Shown: positions 32,926 through 44,789 of the stretch, piece after piece
How positions within the stretch are numbered: position 1 is the first letter of the stretch
Layout: each line of letters begins with the position of its first letter
Assembly (NCBI GenBank): GCA_033782935.1
Contig: JAWQEG010000408.1
Coordinates: forward strand, 1 to 64,000
Direction: 5' to 3'
DNA: 64,000 bases
Source of the DNA: Petrolisthes cinctipes
Taxonomy: Eukaryota > Arthropoda > Malacostraca > Decapoda > Porcellanidae
Notes under the pieces: generated by a model
Databases searched by the model: none
The model's input: the letters and a program-made list of their open reading frames with translations, nothing else
What the model was told of the DNA's origin: nothing
Translations under genes and position numbers: made by a program

Positions 32926-34735
32926 TTACCCATCCAACTTTTGCCTCTTTGACTCCTTTTCACTGGTGGTGGGGGAACGCTGTCTCTTGTGAATGATATG
33001 ACGGTCGTTGTTGGGGCGGGAAGAAACAACTGTGGCGTCATCTTGTGTGTCTGATAAACCCGAGTTTTTATCTGAGGTGTTGGAGGAGCTGGAGTCATCA
33101 TCTGAGGTGTGAGAAGAACTAGAGTCATCATCCTCTTCAGTGTCGGTGGTGGAGTCCTCATCCTCTGTGTTGGAGGAGCTGGAGTCATCATCTGAGGTGT
33201 GAGAAGAACTAGAGTCATCATCCTCTTCAGTGTCGGTGCTGGAGTCGTCATCCTCTGTGTTGGAGGAGCTGGACCAGTCTGAGGAACTGGAAGTGCCTGC
33301 AGACAGATTCTCAAACTCGTCAACAAATCTGTGTAGACTTGAGGCAAGGGAGGCCATGGTGGGTCGTCTGTTGACATTGTAGTGGATGGTACATTTGACA
33401 AACTTCTTGATGACACTGGGACACTCTGGGGTAACCATTATGGCACTCATTAACAGGCCGAGGGAGTACACATCATATCTGTCCATCTTGTTGTTCTTAG
33501 ACACCATCTCCAATATAGTGTTGGTGGACGTGGATTGTGTTCCTCCAAGTGAAGCATAACACAACTCTATAATAGAGGCTGAGTATCGGCCACCCTCCTC
33601 CTCCTTGATCAAGATGGTGCTTCCACGGATGTCATTGTGGACAAGACCAGCTTCGTGGAGGTCGGCAAGTGACGTGGCTGCTGCCTGGAATACCTTCAGC
33701 CACTGCTGTAAAACCAACCTCTCCTCCCGCTGGTGTAGACTGGAGATGGACTCACCCTCGACAAAGCTCATTACCAACATGGAAGCATCTGAAGCAGTGA
33801 CCAACAACTTTGGTACTCCTCCTCGCCCTCCAGCCTTCTCCAATACCCAAGCCTCATGTCTGAGTGGTTCTGGATCAATGGTGTAATGGTTTACTTTCTG
33901 GATTGCTTGTTGGCCACGGTACAACACCAGGTAACATTTCCCTCCTGAACCGGTCCCCAGGGGTCTCACCTCCTCAACCTCGGCCCGGATTTCGTCACCA
34001 GTCATCATCATGTTGTTGTTTGTAGTGACTTTTGGTTCCTTGGTAAATCTGGTATAATATGTAGTCAACCTGAAAGGTTATTATTATTATTAATATTTTC
34101 ATTAGAATAGACCAGAGACACAAAGCTGGGAGAGAATGTAAGCATTCTATCAAATAACCACCGACACTTTCCTTACATCGTGCAAATAAATCAGTATCAT
34201 ATAAATATATAATCATACAACACCTTATGTCAATTCAATCCCCTCAGTTATTATTACGAGGTGCTGCAAAATCATACACGTGTTGTTCTTTATTTCTAAG
34301 ATATTTACTACCATGGAAGGAAAGTGTCGGTGGATATTTGATTGTGACTGTACATAACCCAGCTACCGTAAGTTTATTTTCTTTCACAGAATAAAATGGA
34401 GATCTTAACATATATAATGTATTTTAGTTTGTCTTATATATGATACTAAATAACTATATGTAATAATGCATTATATTATTCAAAGGTACCAACATATTGT
34501 TCATAGTACTTTATACTCACTAAATTTGTGTAAAGACTGTGGTAAGTAGAATAACGATACATTATTCATTCAGTTTAATAATTTAATAATTAGTTATCCA
34601 ATGATTTGTGTTGGATAAGGACATATCGTTCATACTCTAGCTCTAACTTGTGTAAATAGTTATTATAAATGGTTATAGATGTGTGTATAAATATTAATTG
34701 GTACACAATAATATAATATATTAATAATTTCTATA

Positions 34736-34774
<39 letters not shown>

Positions 34775-35403
34775 CATTTTTTATAAAGTAACTATGGCTT
34801 CTGTATAAGAATGTAACCTGTAACTATGGCCTCGTTCAATATAATACATGGTAAGTACAATATACATTTTATTATAGTTTTATATAACAAATACCGTACA
34901 TAACTATGGCCTCGTTCAATATAATACATGCTAAGTACAATATACATTTTATTATAGTTTTATATAACAAATACCGTACATTAATTCTTGATTGTACTGT
35001 GTATTACAATTAATAACATTATAGTATGATAGAGATCATTCTTTACGATAAAACTTCTCACAGTAAAGAAATAATATTAACACATAATATTATTCATTTC
35101 ATTATCTACTTTCATTATTTTATTTTAATTTTCTATTAATTCTTCTTATATTATTTCAAATTGTTTTAATTACTTATTTAATGATAGTTGTATGGTTCGT
35201 ACTTTTAGTTTATTATTGTTGTAAACTCTTGGCCATTTTCATTATTTTATTGTTATTTTCTATTAATTCTTGTTATATTATTATATCCAATTGGTTTAAT
35301 TACTTATTTAATAATAGATATATGGTTGTTACCTGTTAATGTTGGTTTGTGTTGTCAAATGGTAGTAGGGTTTATGGGAGTACATTTGTGTATGTCTCAC
35401 CAT
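32926..35403 (-). CDS. Kinase-fold protein with degenerate active site and acidic tail (two exons, 404 aa)
   Basis: Exon 1 is 35403-35333 (ATG at 35403, donor AACAG|GTAAC); exon 2 is 34069-32926 (acceptor TTTCAG). 71 + 1144 nt gives exactly 405 codons including stop. Protein-kinase landmarks, in predicted full-length numbering: glycine loop GTGSGG about 62-67, 'AIQK' lysine at 82, helix-C Glu at 96, catalytic loop 'HNDIRGST' at 168 (Asp kept; Asn of HRDxKxxN replaced), DFG position 'ELC' at 192, 'DVYSLG' at 223 and 'RRPTM' at 258. Loss of the DFG Asp and the loop Asn points to a pseudokinase. Residues about 283-365 are Ser/Asp/Glu repeats ('SSSSHTSDDD', 'TDTEEDDD'), and a bipartite basic motif (KRQR...KRQK) near the end suggests nuclear location. 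Promoter of the shared module type. Confidence 0.72.
33010..33270 (-). repeat. Ser/Asp/Glu-coding internal repeats of the kinase-like gene
   Basis: Units such as 'gtgtgagaagaactagagtc' plus 'atcatcctcttcagtgtc' alternate in coding sequence and preserve the frame, giving the acidic tail. Repeat number could vary between alleles. Confidence 0.75.
34143..34352. mobile_element. MITE, reverse copy of 29868-30081
   Basis: 'atcaaataaccaccgacact' and 'agtgtcggtggatatttgat' form the ends. The left end is slightly eroded. It lies in the intron of the kinase-like gene. Confidence 0.75.
34735..35340. repeat. Intronic duplications near kinase-like exon 1
   Basis: An (AT)n tract at 34738-34770, a ~95-bp tandem duplication ('ctatggcctcgttcaatata') at 34826-34985, and a duplicated ~125-bp block (35100-35205 and 35230-35340) whose second copy contains the exon 1 donor. 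Confidence 0.6.
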
Positions 35404-35448
35404 ATCAGAGTTGTAGTATGCAATGAGGCAACACACCTTGTACACTTC

Positions 35449-35645
35449 CTTATATACCTTTGACAGCATCAGTCACGTGACTATCAACCAATCAACGTGA
35501 AGTATTTAAAATTTCATATTTCCTCCCCAACCAATCAGATGCAAGGATTTTCATTTTAAATTTTCATAATTCTTCCTCTGACCAATAGGGTTCAAGAGTT
35601 TGAGTAGACTATGAATGAGGGACTGTGATTGGTCAATATGACATT
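35449..35645 (-). promoter_or_regulatory. Promoter of kinase-like gene (shared module)
   Basis: On the minus strand: TATATAAGG at about 35448-35456, a TCACGTGA E-box at 35473-35480, and CCAAT-type boxes near 35486, 35531, 35582 and 35628. It is colinear with 7790-7980 and the inverse of 8960-9130, down to phrases such as 'aaccaatcag' and 'gggttcaagagttt'. Confidence 0.72.
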
Positions 35646-36055
35646 GTTCTTAAATAAATATAATATTATTATATTACATTATATATATAGATAAGTGCCA
35701 AAAATGTTAATTTGTATTCACATAATACACTAATTCAATTATAATTGTTATTTGAATATTAAGTAAGTCAAAGTAATAATTACTCATCATTCATTAGAAT
35801 AATCAAGTTGAAACACGATTATCAACCAAAAATTCTCCATTTTGTTATGACGTATTTTATCACTACTTTTAGGCTGTATATCGTTTGCTTTGATTTAAAA
35901 TATTAATATTGTGGTCTATGTTATTTGAAATAAGATGATATATATGATAATAATATAATTATAAGCCAAAGTAATAATTACAACTAATTATTCATTAGGA
36001 TAATCAAGTTGCAACATGATTATCCACCAAAATTTCTCTTGCACCTTCCATCTTA
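35646..36055. promoter_or_regulatory. Distal part of the promoter module, block doubled
   Basis: The 'ataatcaagttgaaacacga' block seen at the outer end of the 7.6-9.2 kb promoters occurs twice, at about 35808 and 36000. Regulatory function is inferred from conservation among paralogous promoters only. Confidence 0.4.
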
Positions 36056-36059
36056 AAAT

Positions 36060-36290
36060 CTATATAAGGTATATATATTGAAGTTGTGTATATTTTGTAG
36101 TGATATGTATGTCTATAATAAATATAACAATTAGAATTACGTATAAAAACAATTTATATAATAACAAATGATAATAAAACTTATAGCTGACATGTATGTC
36201 TATAATAAATATAACAATTAGAATTACGTACAAGAACAATTTATATAATAACAAATAATAATAAAACTTATAGCCAAGCCTTGCCCTCTT
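36060..36290. repeat. ~110-bp tandem duplication
   Basis: 'tgtatgtctataataaatat' with 'gaattacgtataaaaac' occurs twice. Confidence 0.6.
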
Positions 36291-36394
36291 GTTGATCTTC
36301 CGTCCAGACCCACAGACCTATACACTAGACAGTAAGGTAAATATAATAGTTATATAGCTGTATTTACCTTGATAGACCGTAGGCTATATCACTA

Positions 36395-36640
36395 TCTTAT
36401 TTACATTAGAGTGTTGATAGATAGATACCAGGGTGTTGTGTACACAGACCTATACACTATAGACCTTACATTCCTATCTTATTTACATTACTGTGTTGAT
36501 AGATACCAGGGTGTTGGGTACACAGACCTATACACTATAGACCGTACATCACTATCTTATTTACATTAGTGTGTTGATAGATACCAGGGTGTTGTGTACA
36601 CAGACCTATACACTATAGACCTTACATCACTATCTTATTT
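36395..36640. repeat. ~80-bp minisatellite
   Basis: Three to four units of 'gttgatagataccagggtgt' plus 'acacagacctatacactata'. The open frame here is repeat-derived. Confidence 0.65.
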
Positions 36641-36694
36641 ACAGAAGATACTTCCGCTACGTACGGTATATAATTCTGTGGTCCAGACCCACCT

Positions 36695-36890
36695 GGCCTG
36701 TCCGGCTGCCGGAAAGGGTCAGGGTGAGAGGTGGCCGGTGTCTGTACTGTATGTGTGTGTTTTACATCCGGCCAGCAGGACTGTTGTATCTGTCCGGCCG
36801 CCGGAAAGGGTCGGGGTGAGAGGTGGCCGGTGTGTGTACTGTATGTGTGTGTTTTTCATCCGGCCAGCAGGACTGTTGTATCGGCCGGAT
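36695..36890. repeat. GC-rich ~100-bp direct duplication
   Basis: 'ccggaaagggtcagggtgag' through 'catccggccagcaggactgt' occurs twice. It is much richer in GC than its surroundings. Confidence 0.6.
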
Positions 36891-36939
36891 GACAGTCAGT
36901 CCGTACTTGAACATTGGTCCAGCTGAGCCGTAGATAAGA

Positions 36940-37392
36940 GAGAGTTTGGCCAGACATCGGACAGGAACCATGTTGTTACCCAAGTACGTGAACATTGGTC
37001 CAGAGCCATGTATAGACAGACAGAGTTTGGCCAGACATCAGACAGGAACCATGTTGTTACCCAAGTACGTGAACATTGGTCCACAGCCATGTATAGACAG
37101 ACAGAGTTTGGCCAGACATCAGACAGGAACCATGTTGTTACCCAAGTACGTGAACATTGGTCCACAGCCATGTATAGACAGACAGAGTTTGGCCAGACAT
37201 CAGACAGGAACCATGTTGGTACACAAGTACGTGAACATTGGTCCAGAGCCATGTATAGACAGACAGAGTTTGGCCAGACATCAGACAGGAACCATGTTGT
37301 TACCCAAGTACGTGAACATTGGTCCACAGCCATGTATAGACAGACAGAGTTTGGCCAGACATCAGACAGGAACCATGTTGTTACACAAGTAG
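36940..37392. repeat. 81-bp minisatellite
   Basis: Five and a half units with 'aaccatgttgttacccaagt', 'acgtgaacattggtcca' and 'gacagagtttggccagacat'. The period is divisible by three, which explains simultaneous long open frames on both strands. Confidence 0.85.
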
Positions 37393-37499
37393 ACAGACAC
37401 ACTCATACCTTATATTACGCGTCACAGTTTTGTAGGCACAATAAATGGTTAGACAGTAATCATATTTTATTTTACATCATTATGGGTCACTTCATTTTT

Positions 37500-37800
37500 G
37501 TTACATTGGAGTGTCTTGATTCCTCCAAGTATGCCAGGAAACAGGACCAGATGAACAAAAATAATAGTGGTCTGTTGCTTGGAATAGTTTGGAGGAATCA
37601 TTTGCTTCACATTTACCAACACTGTACTTCCCACTTAACATAACATTAGACAATGCAATTAAAAATAAGGGGAAATGTTCTTATTAGTGAATTGGAGTGC
37701 CTTCATTCTTCCAAAGTATACCAGGAAACAGGACCACATTGAGAATAATACCTGTGTCCTGTTGATTGGAATAGTTTGGAGGAATAAATTGCTCCAGAAG
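37500..37800. mobile_element. Short inverted-repeat elements with TTGATTCCTCCAA ends, two copies
   Basis: Copy 1, about 37516-37601, runs from 'ttgattcctccaagtatgcc' to 'ggaatagtttggaggaatca'; copy 2 is about 37690-37780. Related pieces lie at 14160, 19448, 38515 and 55005, and the 43-bp array at 52800 is built from one end. Confidence 0.65.
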
Positions 37801-38800
37801 GTTATCTACTCCTTCACTTTCATACTGGCCATCATCAAAATTATCCTGTAAAAAAATTACAATTAATTAGAACCAATAGATCTATACAATATATTAGACT
37901 TATCATTCTATGTAAACCTGATCTTTCCTGCTGAAATTCCCAATATATGAATTAACTATTGAATATCAGATTAAATTAACCTAACCTAAATTAGAATCAT
38001 ATGATAACTTTATCAAATGTGATGACTTTCACTTTACCGTATTCCATTAAATTAGAGCCAATTAATAAGCAAGTGATCAGATTCCTGAAGGGCTTTTTAT
38101 ATTTTATTATGTACCCTACGAAACTAAAGTGCTACACGGAGTTTTTTTTTTTTTTTTTACTAAATCAAGGTTCGAAGATTTTTTATATGACATTTACAAA
38201 CCTCTTATTTGAGGGTAAGAGATAAAATATTTCAGTTTAACCAAATCCAAATAGAGTACAAATGAGTATCAACAATTACCTTCATATAGTACTGTAAGCA
38301 GCAGGGTATATGAAGAAATACAGTACCGGTAATGCCTTGAGAATTGTAGTTACATTTGTCCATACAAACTACCATTAAGAAATCCATTAGAATTAAAAAG
38401 ATCGATGTGTATACAATACTATAATTATAATTACCGTATAACTGTATCAAAACTAACCTTGTGTTATAATATCACCTAAGTTTAAAGGAAGATATTCTTT
38501 TTGGTGAATTAGAGTGCCTTCATTCCTCCAAAGTATGAGGGTTTAGTAGTACTGTTTATTGTATTATACAGTACAACTTTTACTGGTATAGTCTAATTAC
38601 CATGTTATAGAGCTTTTTATATTTGTAGTGTTATTTTGTGATTTCAGTGTAAGCATATAAAAATATGGGAATAAACTATAAGTACTTCTTAAAGGTAAAA
38701 TTAACACTAAAAAATTATGTACTGTATAATAATAATAATAATTATTATTATTATAACAACTGGAAGGATAATGTATATATTTATTTCATCAAGTTTATTA
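37800..38800. other. No gene seen
   Basis: AT-rich, a T-tract at 38141-38159, one TTGATTCCTCC-type remnant near 38515 and a mirrored (AAT)n/(ATT)n tract near 38727. Small open frames have no support. Confidence 0.4.
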
Positions 38801-39400
38801 ATACTCCACCAGGGTGACGTTGGTATATTGTTCAGTAGTAGGGAGTTAATAATACTATATTATAATAATTTAACAACTGGAAGGGTACCATAATGTATAT
38901 ATATATTTCATTAATATTCCACCAGGGTGACGTTGGTATATTGGCGGCCATATTGGAACAATTAACATCTATTATATGGATTGAATTGATAATATTATTA
39001 CACCCATCAAGTAACAATCATAAAATATACATTGGGTGACAAACATAGCAGAAATTGTGAAATATAATAATAAAAACATCTATATGAGGAGAAAAAGTGT
39101 ATATTTATTACACTTGTGGCGGCCATTTTGTAACAACTAGGCGGCCATTTTGTAACAACTAACTTCTATATTATATAAAGTGAAAAGTGTATTATTTACT
39201 ATAAAGAGTTGATTGATAATCCACCAGGGCGACGTTGGTGTAGTGGCGGCCATATTGGAACCTATTATAATATTATTTATCTCTTGGCCTTGGGGAATAG
39301 TATATTATTATTTATTACATGAACGTTGATGTAGTGGCGGCCATTTTGTAACTACTAACTTCTATATAAGGAGAAAAGTGTATTATTTACTATACAGAGT
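38800..39400. repeat. Inverted copies of the GGCCGCCATATTGG family
   Basis: 'ccaccagggtgacgttggta' plus 'ttggcggccatattggaac' and related copies occur near 38808, 38923, 39115, 39222 and 39330. They are the reverse complement of the family at 4500-6480. Confidence 0.65.
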
Positions 39401-39409
39401 TTATTGATA

Positions 39410-39670
39410 GTTCCATCTAAGGTAATATAGTTACTACATCACTCGTGGGTTACTGTAGAGTATGTAATTTAAGTAATATAGTTCCATCTAAGGTAATATA
39501 GTTACTACATCACTCGTGGGTTACTATAGAGTATGTAATTTAAGTAATATAGTTCCATCTAAGGTAATATAGTTACTACATCACTCCTGGGTTACTGTAG
39601 AGTATGTAATTTAAGTAATATAGTTCCATCTAAGGTAATATAGTTACTACATCACTCCTGGGTTACTGTA
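39410..39670. repeat. ~74-bp minisatellite
   Basis: Three and a half units of 'tagttccatctaaggtaata' plus 'tagttactacatcactcgtg'. Confidence 0.8.
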
Positions 39671-39911
39671 TGCAACACCTACATAACATTTGTTTATATT
39701 CTCAACAACCAAATATTTATATTTGGCTTCACTTACACCAACTATTACATTAGTTAGGCAAATTTAGTTTACATCATTGATTTAATTAAGCAGTAATTGT
39801 ACAACTAAAATATAATTATTAAAACTTTGGAGGATATAAAATAAAGTAATTACAGCGAGTATATATAAGTTAGGGTTTATACAACGTTTTACTTATTAAT
39901 ATTTGCAGCAA

Positions 39912-40146
39912 TTATGGGTCGATTCCACAGTGGTTGGTAATGGTTTGTAAGCACTCATACGAAACAATCTTACCTATGTTAATGACTTATGGGTGAATTA
40001 TTTAATGAATTTGGTGAATAAACTATACAGTGATCATCATTATCTAACTGTTGGATAGATTTTGTGAATGTGGAAAATAATGAATCCTTACAAGTGTGGT
40101 TGGTTAGGAAGCTAACAAACGAATAGCACAGTGGAATCAACCCTAT
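39912..40146. mobile_element. GGGTCGATTC MITE, copy 2
   Basis: It starts 'tatgggtcgattccacagtg' and ends 'cacagtggaatcaaccctat'. It runs in the opposite orientation to copy 1. Confidence 0.8.
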
Positions 40147-40439
40147 GAAAGTAATTTTAGAGTAAAACATGTGCTCTAGTACATAAAACTTTGTTGAATA
40201 CGATGGTCCTTTGAGATTGTAGGTAAAAAGCATTATGGTAAAGAAATGTAAAGATTTGTTTGTATATGTTGCATCTTATTAACTTACCGACATTACTAAT
40301 TTATAACTTGATGACGAGGGAGGGAGGAGGTGGTGGACAGAGTTACCATGGTATAAATAACAGCTGAAGTGATACCGAATGTCTTATAATAATACAAAAC
40401 TCACAGCTATTATGATTTTTATTTATTAACATTGTTTTG

Positions 40440-40965
40440 CTTCAACAGTTATATATAGCTCTTTACTACTATGGTATTAATATATCCACAGTTGGTACTA
40501 TTATATAGCCTACTTGTATATTAAGTAATGATTATTTTATTCAACAGATATATTGACCAATAGCTCTTTACTACTATAGCTCTTCACTACTATAGCTCTT
40601 TACTACTATGGTGTTAATACATATTATACAGTTGGTCATTTTATCTACTTGTATATTAATTAATGGTTATTTTATTCACCTATAGCTCTTTACTACTATG
40701 GTATTAATACATATCATACAGTTGGTCATTTTATCTACTTGTATATTAATTAATGGTTATTTTATTCACCTTTAGCTCTTTACTACTATGGTATTAATAC
40801 ATATCATACAGTTGGTCATTTTATCTACTTGTATATTAATTAATGGTTATTTTATTCACCTATAGCTCTTCACTACTATAGCTCTTTACTACTATGGTAT
40901 TAATACATATCATACAGTTGGTCATTTTATCTACTTGTATATTAATTAATGGTTGTTGTTTTTTT
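40440..40965 (+). repeat. ~90-bp array in the intron upstream of the second FAU-like gene
   Basis: Units of 'tagctctttactactatggt', 'catacagttggtcattttat' and 'attaattaatggttatttta' end in TTCACC, or once TTCAACAG (about 40549). The last unit ends in the real acceptor TTTTTTCCACAG at 40962-40973, so the array is again a multiplied splice-acceptor edge, here mostly with the AG lost. Confidence 0.75.
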
Positions 40966-40974
40966 TTCCACAGA

Positions 40975-41391
40975 ATGGCACCTTTCAACAATACAGTGGT
41001 GAAGCAGTTACTACTTCGTTCATCAAGAGGGACACACGTCATTCATATTTATGAAGGACAGACAGTGGCTTATATAAGAACTTTTCTCAGTCAAGCTGAT
41101 AATTTACCTTTTAATGACATTAGATTGTATGCATCGGGAATTATACTTAATGATGATACTCGTCTACTGTCAACAATAACCTCCGTAATTATAGACGTAA
41201 ATATAACACTAAGAGGAGGTAAAGTACACGGTTCACTCTCCCGTGCTGCTAAAGTTAAAAGTCAAACCCCCAAAGTTGATAAGAAAGAGAAGAAGAAATC
41301 AAAGACAGGCCGAGCAAAAAAAAGACAACAATACAATAAACGATTTGCCAACCATGTGTCAAATAACAACAACAACAACAACAACAAGTAA
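40975..41391 (+). CDS. FAU: FAU-like ubiquitin-like/ribosomal S30 precursor
   Basis: 138 aa. The start ATG at 40975 lies two bases after a strong acceptor (polypyrimidine tract + CCACAG), so the upstream in-frame extension is intron. Residues 9-79 form the ubiquitin-like FUBI domain ('[13 protein letters not shown]', '[16 protein letters not shown]'). 'LRGG' at 79-82 is the processing site, followed by S30: '[19 protein letters not shown]', '[15 protein letters not shown]'. Known role: cleavage frees S30 for the small ribosomal subunit. Oddities: S30 is unusually divergent for so conserved a protein, its usual 'FG.(K/R)(K/R).GPN' C-terminus is replaced by 'NHVS' plus an Asn run from (AAC)n, and the coding region has no intron. 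It is probably a paralogue rather than the only FAU gene. Confidence 0.85.
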   Translation: MAPFNNTVVKQLLLRSSRGTHVIHIYEGQTVAYIRTFLSQADNLPFNDIRLYASGIILNDDTRLLSTITSVIIDVNITLRGGKVHGSLSRAAKVKSQTPKVDKKEKKKSKTGRAKKRQQYNKRFANHVSNNNNNNNNK

Positions 41392-41689
41392 ATTATGTAA
41401 TTACATGATTCTCACTCACAAACTGACCACCAATTCAACCATATAACCACTTTTACCAAAGTTTAATAATATTGTTGTTAATTCTTTCTTAATATTATAA
41501 AGCCTGATGGGTCACTATATTTATACATCATATAAATTATATAACCACTATTACCAAATATAAAATAAACTTACTTTATTTCAACCCTGATGTATTATAG
41601 TAATAGTAATAATAATATGTACAGTTGCATGACCAAGTTCGTTAATCCAGTACTGTGTGTTATTTCCATTATGTAACATAATGTTAGTT

Positions 41690-41980
41690 ATATGTGTGTT
41701 AATTATATAACATATATTGAACATAACATTTTATAGTCACAAAATATATGTAACATAATGTTGACACAGTTATATGGGTGTTAATTATGTAACATATTGA
41801 ACATAACATTTTATAGTCACAAAATATATGTAACAACGTTGACACAGTTATATGGGTGTTAATTATATAACATATATTGAACATAACATTTTATAGTCAC
41901 ATAAAATATATGTAACATAATGTTGACACAGTTATATGGGTGTTTATAATATAACATATATTGAACATAACATATAACAT
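41690..41980. repeat. ~82-bp minisatellite
   Basis: Three to four units of 'gacacagttatatgggtgtt' plus 'gaacataacattttatagtc'. Confidence 0.8.
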
Positions 41981-42049
41981 TTTATAGTTTACATTATTAC
42001 CAAATCTATGGCCTTACCTTGCACCCTGTCTGGTCTTAATTAATGAACT

Positions 42050-43080
42050 TGTGAGGCAATTGTACCAAATATATTACAAGTGTTCGCTTTATTGCTCAAG
42101 AAGGGAATCAAATAATGATGCTTCAAATTAATTATTAAGTTTAATGAAAGGAAATATTTTAGAATAAAAATTGGAAGAAAACAATATATTTCTGCACATG
42201 ACAACACTTGTTCCTGTTGACCGGCGACTTAAAACACATGTAGGCCCTAACCTATAACCTTTCCACCAGTGACTAACGTTAGACCTCTCCCTCTGATGAC
42301 AATATTAACACATTATAATAATATGAAATTTGTTAATTCTACACCTACATAACCTTTCCACCCAGTGACTAGACCACTCCGTCTGATAACAATATCAACA
42401 CATTATAATAATATTAAATTTGTTAATTCTACACCTACATAACCTTTCCATCCAGTGACTAGACCACTCCCTCTGATGACAATATCAACACATTATAATA
42501 ATATGAAATTTGTTAATTCTACACCTACATAACCTTTCCATCCAGTGACTAGACCACTCCCCTTGACAACAACATCAACACATTAAAGGCCTAATAATAT
42601 ACTGTTGGAAATCCATAACACGAGTAGCCTAACACATCTTGGGTCCAAAATAATATCAAACTTGTCAACACTTATACAGTCTACACCTACATAACCTTTA
42701 CACCCAGTGACTAGAACAATATCAACATATTAAAGGCCTAATAATATACTGTTGGAAATTCACAATACACCGTCACGACACGTCACGTCACATCACGTTA
42801 AAATTTCTTTCAAGTAATGAAACCAACTGGTATGTTCACACGACACCGTCACGTCACGGCACAGATTCTCACGAAGAATATTTTGACGTGACGTGACTGG
42901 TGATGTGTTGGTACTGACCTTTACCTCACCACAATATATTACTTTGGTACAAGTTTGGGTCCATAATAATATCAAACTTATCAACACTCTACAATCTACA
43001 CCTACATAACTTTCCCACCTTGTCACCAGACCACTCCCCTTGACTCCAATATCAACACATTATAAAACTATGTGAATACT
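42050..43080. repeat. Segmental duplication, right copy (direct partner 11560-13780)
   Basis: It is homologous to the left copy but without the LINE. An internal ~115-bp unit ('cctacataacctttccaccc' with 'gaccactccctctga') is repeated about four times at 42340-42560. Confidence 0.65.
42770..42905. repeat. Imperfect inverted repeat rich in CACGTCACGTC / GACGTGACGTG
   Basis: 'cacgacacgtcacgtcacat' near 42774 and 'ttttgacgtgacgtgactgg' near 42880 are complementary, with TGACGT (CRE-like) cores. It looks like a small transposon end pair; a regulatory role is not supported. Confidence 0.4.
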
Positions 43081-43419
43081 CACAACACTCCTATCTTACT
43101 ATAGGTCTGATCGATATTAGTATCATTTGTGTGTGTGTGTGTATTGTAATAGGACCAAAACTCACTACCAGTACTGTAACTGTTAAAGGACTGTAGCCGG
43201 GAGGGAGAGGAAGGACACCACGGTGATCACTGCTTCTAGCAACTTTCAAGGTCACACCCTTCTTGGAGAGAGAGAGGTTTGCCTATGACGTCTCTGAATG
43301 GTCCAGCCAGTTAGCACATCTATCATTAGTGAATACCAGTATTTATTTATTATAGATATAACGTCTACCATATTGAATGTAGCTAGATAGTAGTGTAGTG
43401 GGTTATAGCGTCTGTGCAC

Positions 43420-44555
43420 CATACCCTTGTCACTCACCATACCTGCCACCACCACCACCATACCCTTGTCACTCACCATACCTGCCACCACCACCATACC
43501 CTGGACACTCACCATACCTGCCACCACCATACCCTTGTCACTCACCATACCTGCCACCACCACCACCATACCCTGGACACTCACCATACCTGCCACCACC
43601 ACCACCATACCCTGGACACTCACCATACCTGCCACCACCACCACCATACCCTTGTCACTCAACATACCTGCCACCACCATACCCTTGTCACTCACAATAC
43701 CTGCCACCACCATACCCTTGTTACTCACCATACCTGTCACCACCACCATACCCTTGTCACTCACCATACTTGTCACCACCACCACCATACCCTTGTCACT
43801 CACCATACCTACCACCACCACCACCACCATACCCTGGACACTCACCATACCTGCCACCACCACCACCACCACCACCACCATACCCTTGTTACCTACCATA
43901 CCTACCACCACCATATCATTGTCACTCACCATACCTGCCACTACCACCATACCCTGGACACTCACAATACCTGCCATCACCACCACCATACCCTTGTTAC
44001 TCACCATACCTGCCACCACCACCACCATACCTGCCACCACCACCATACCTGCCACTACCACAATACCCTGGACACTCACCATACCTACCACCACCACCAC
44101 CATACCCTTGTTACTCACCATACCTGCCACCACCACCACCACCATACCCTTGTTACTCACCATACCTGCCACCACCACCACCACCATACCCTGGACACTC
44201 ACCATACCTGCCACCACCACCACCATACCTGCCACCACCACCATACCCTGGACACTCACCATACCTACCACCACCACCATACCCTTGTTACTCACCATAC
44301 CTGCCACCACCACCACCACCATACCCTTGTTACTCACCATACCTGCCACCACCACCACCATACCCGGGACACTCACCATACCTGCCGCCACCACCACCAT
44401 ACCCTTGTTACTCACCATACCTGCCACCACCACCACCATACCCGGGACACTCACCATACCTGCCACCACCACCACCACCATATCCTTGTCACTCACCATA
44501 CCTGCCACCACCACCTTCACCATACCCTGGACACTCACCATACCTGCCACCACCA
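43420..44555 (-). repeat. CACTCACCATACC minisatellite (inverse of 17268-18215)
   Basis: About 30 units of 'cactcaccatacctgccacc' plus (ACC)n and 'ataccctggaca' or 'atacccttgtca'. Several long open frames on both strands (Pro/Tyr, His/Thr, Ile/Pro/Thr, Val/Met) overlap, which argues for repeat artefact rather than protein. Confidence 0.85.
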
Positions 44556-44789
44556 CTTGGTCTGTAGGTTTGGTTATGTGGTTCAATCACAAATGGGGCG
44601 GAGGTTAAGTTTTGTGTGAAGAGGAACAATTAAGGACGTGGAGGCTACGATAGTAACAATTAAGGTCAGGGTTACGTGAATATAATTATATTATTCCTTT
44701 ATCATTGCATAAGGCAAGACAGTCCTGGGATTGCTACATGCTTGGAGGAAGGAAGGGAAGACTACAACACACACACACTCACAGCAACA

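Noticed and set aside
36896..37643. Open frames on both strands, 150-210 aa
   Set aside because: 81-bp repeat without stops; the same units are open in several frames.
42770..42905. CRE (TGACGT) cluster as an enhancer
   Set aside because: The sites form the two arms of an inverted repeat, better explained as transposon ends; no gene nearby on either side.
43252..44619. Pro/Tyr-, His- and Val/Met-rich open frames of ~390-440 aa on both strands
   Set aside because: Overlapping frames over one low-complexity minisatellite; the inverted duplicate at 17.2-18.2 kb shows stops in the only protein-like (Gly/Tyr) frame.
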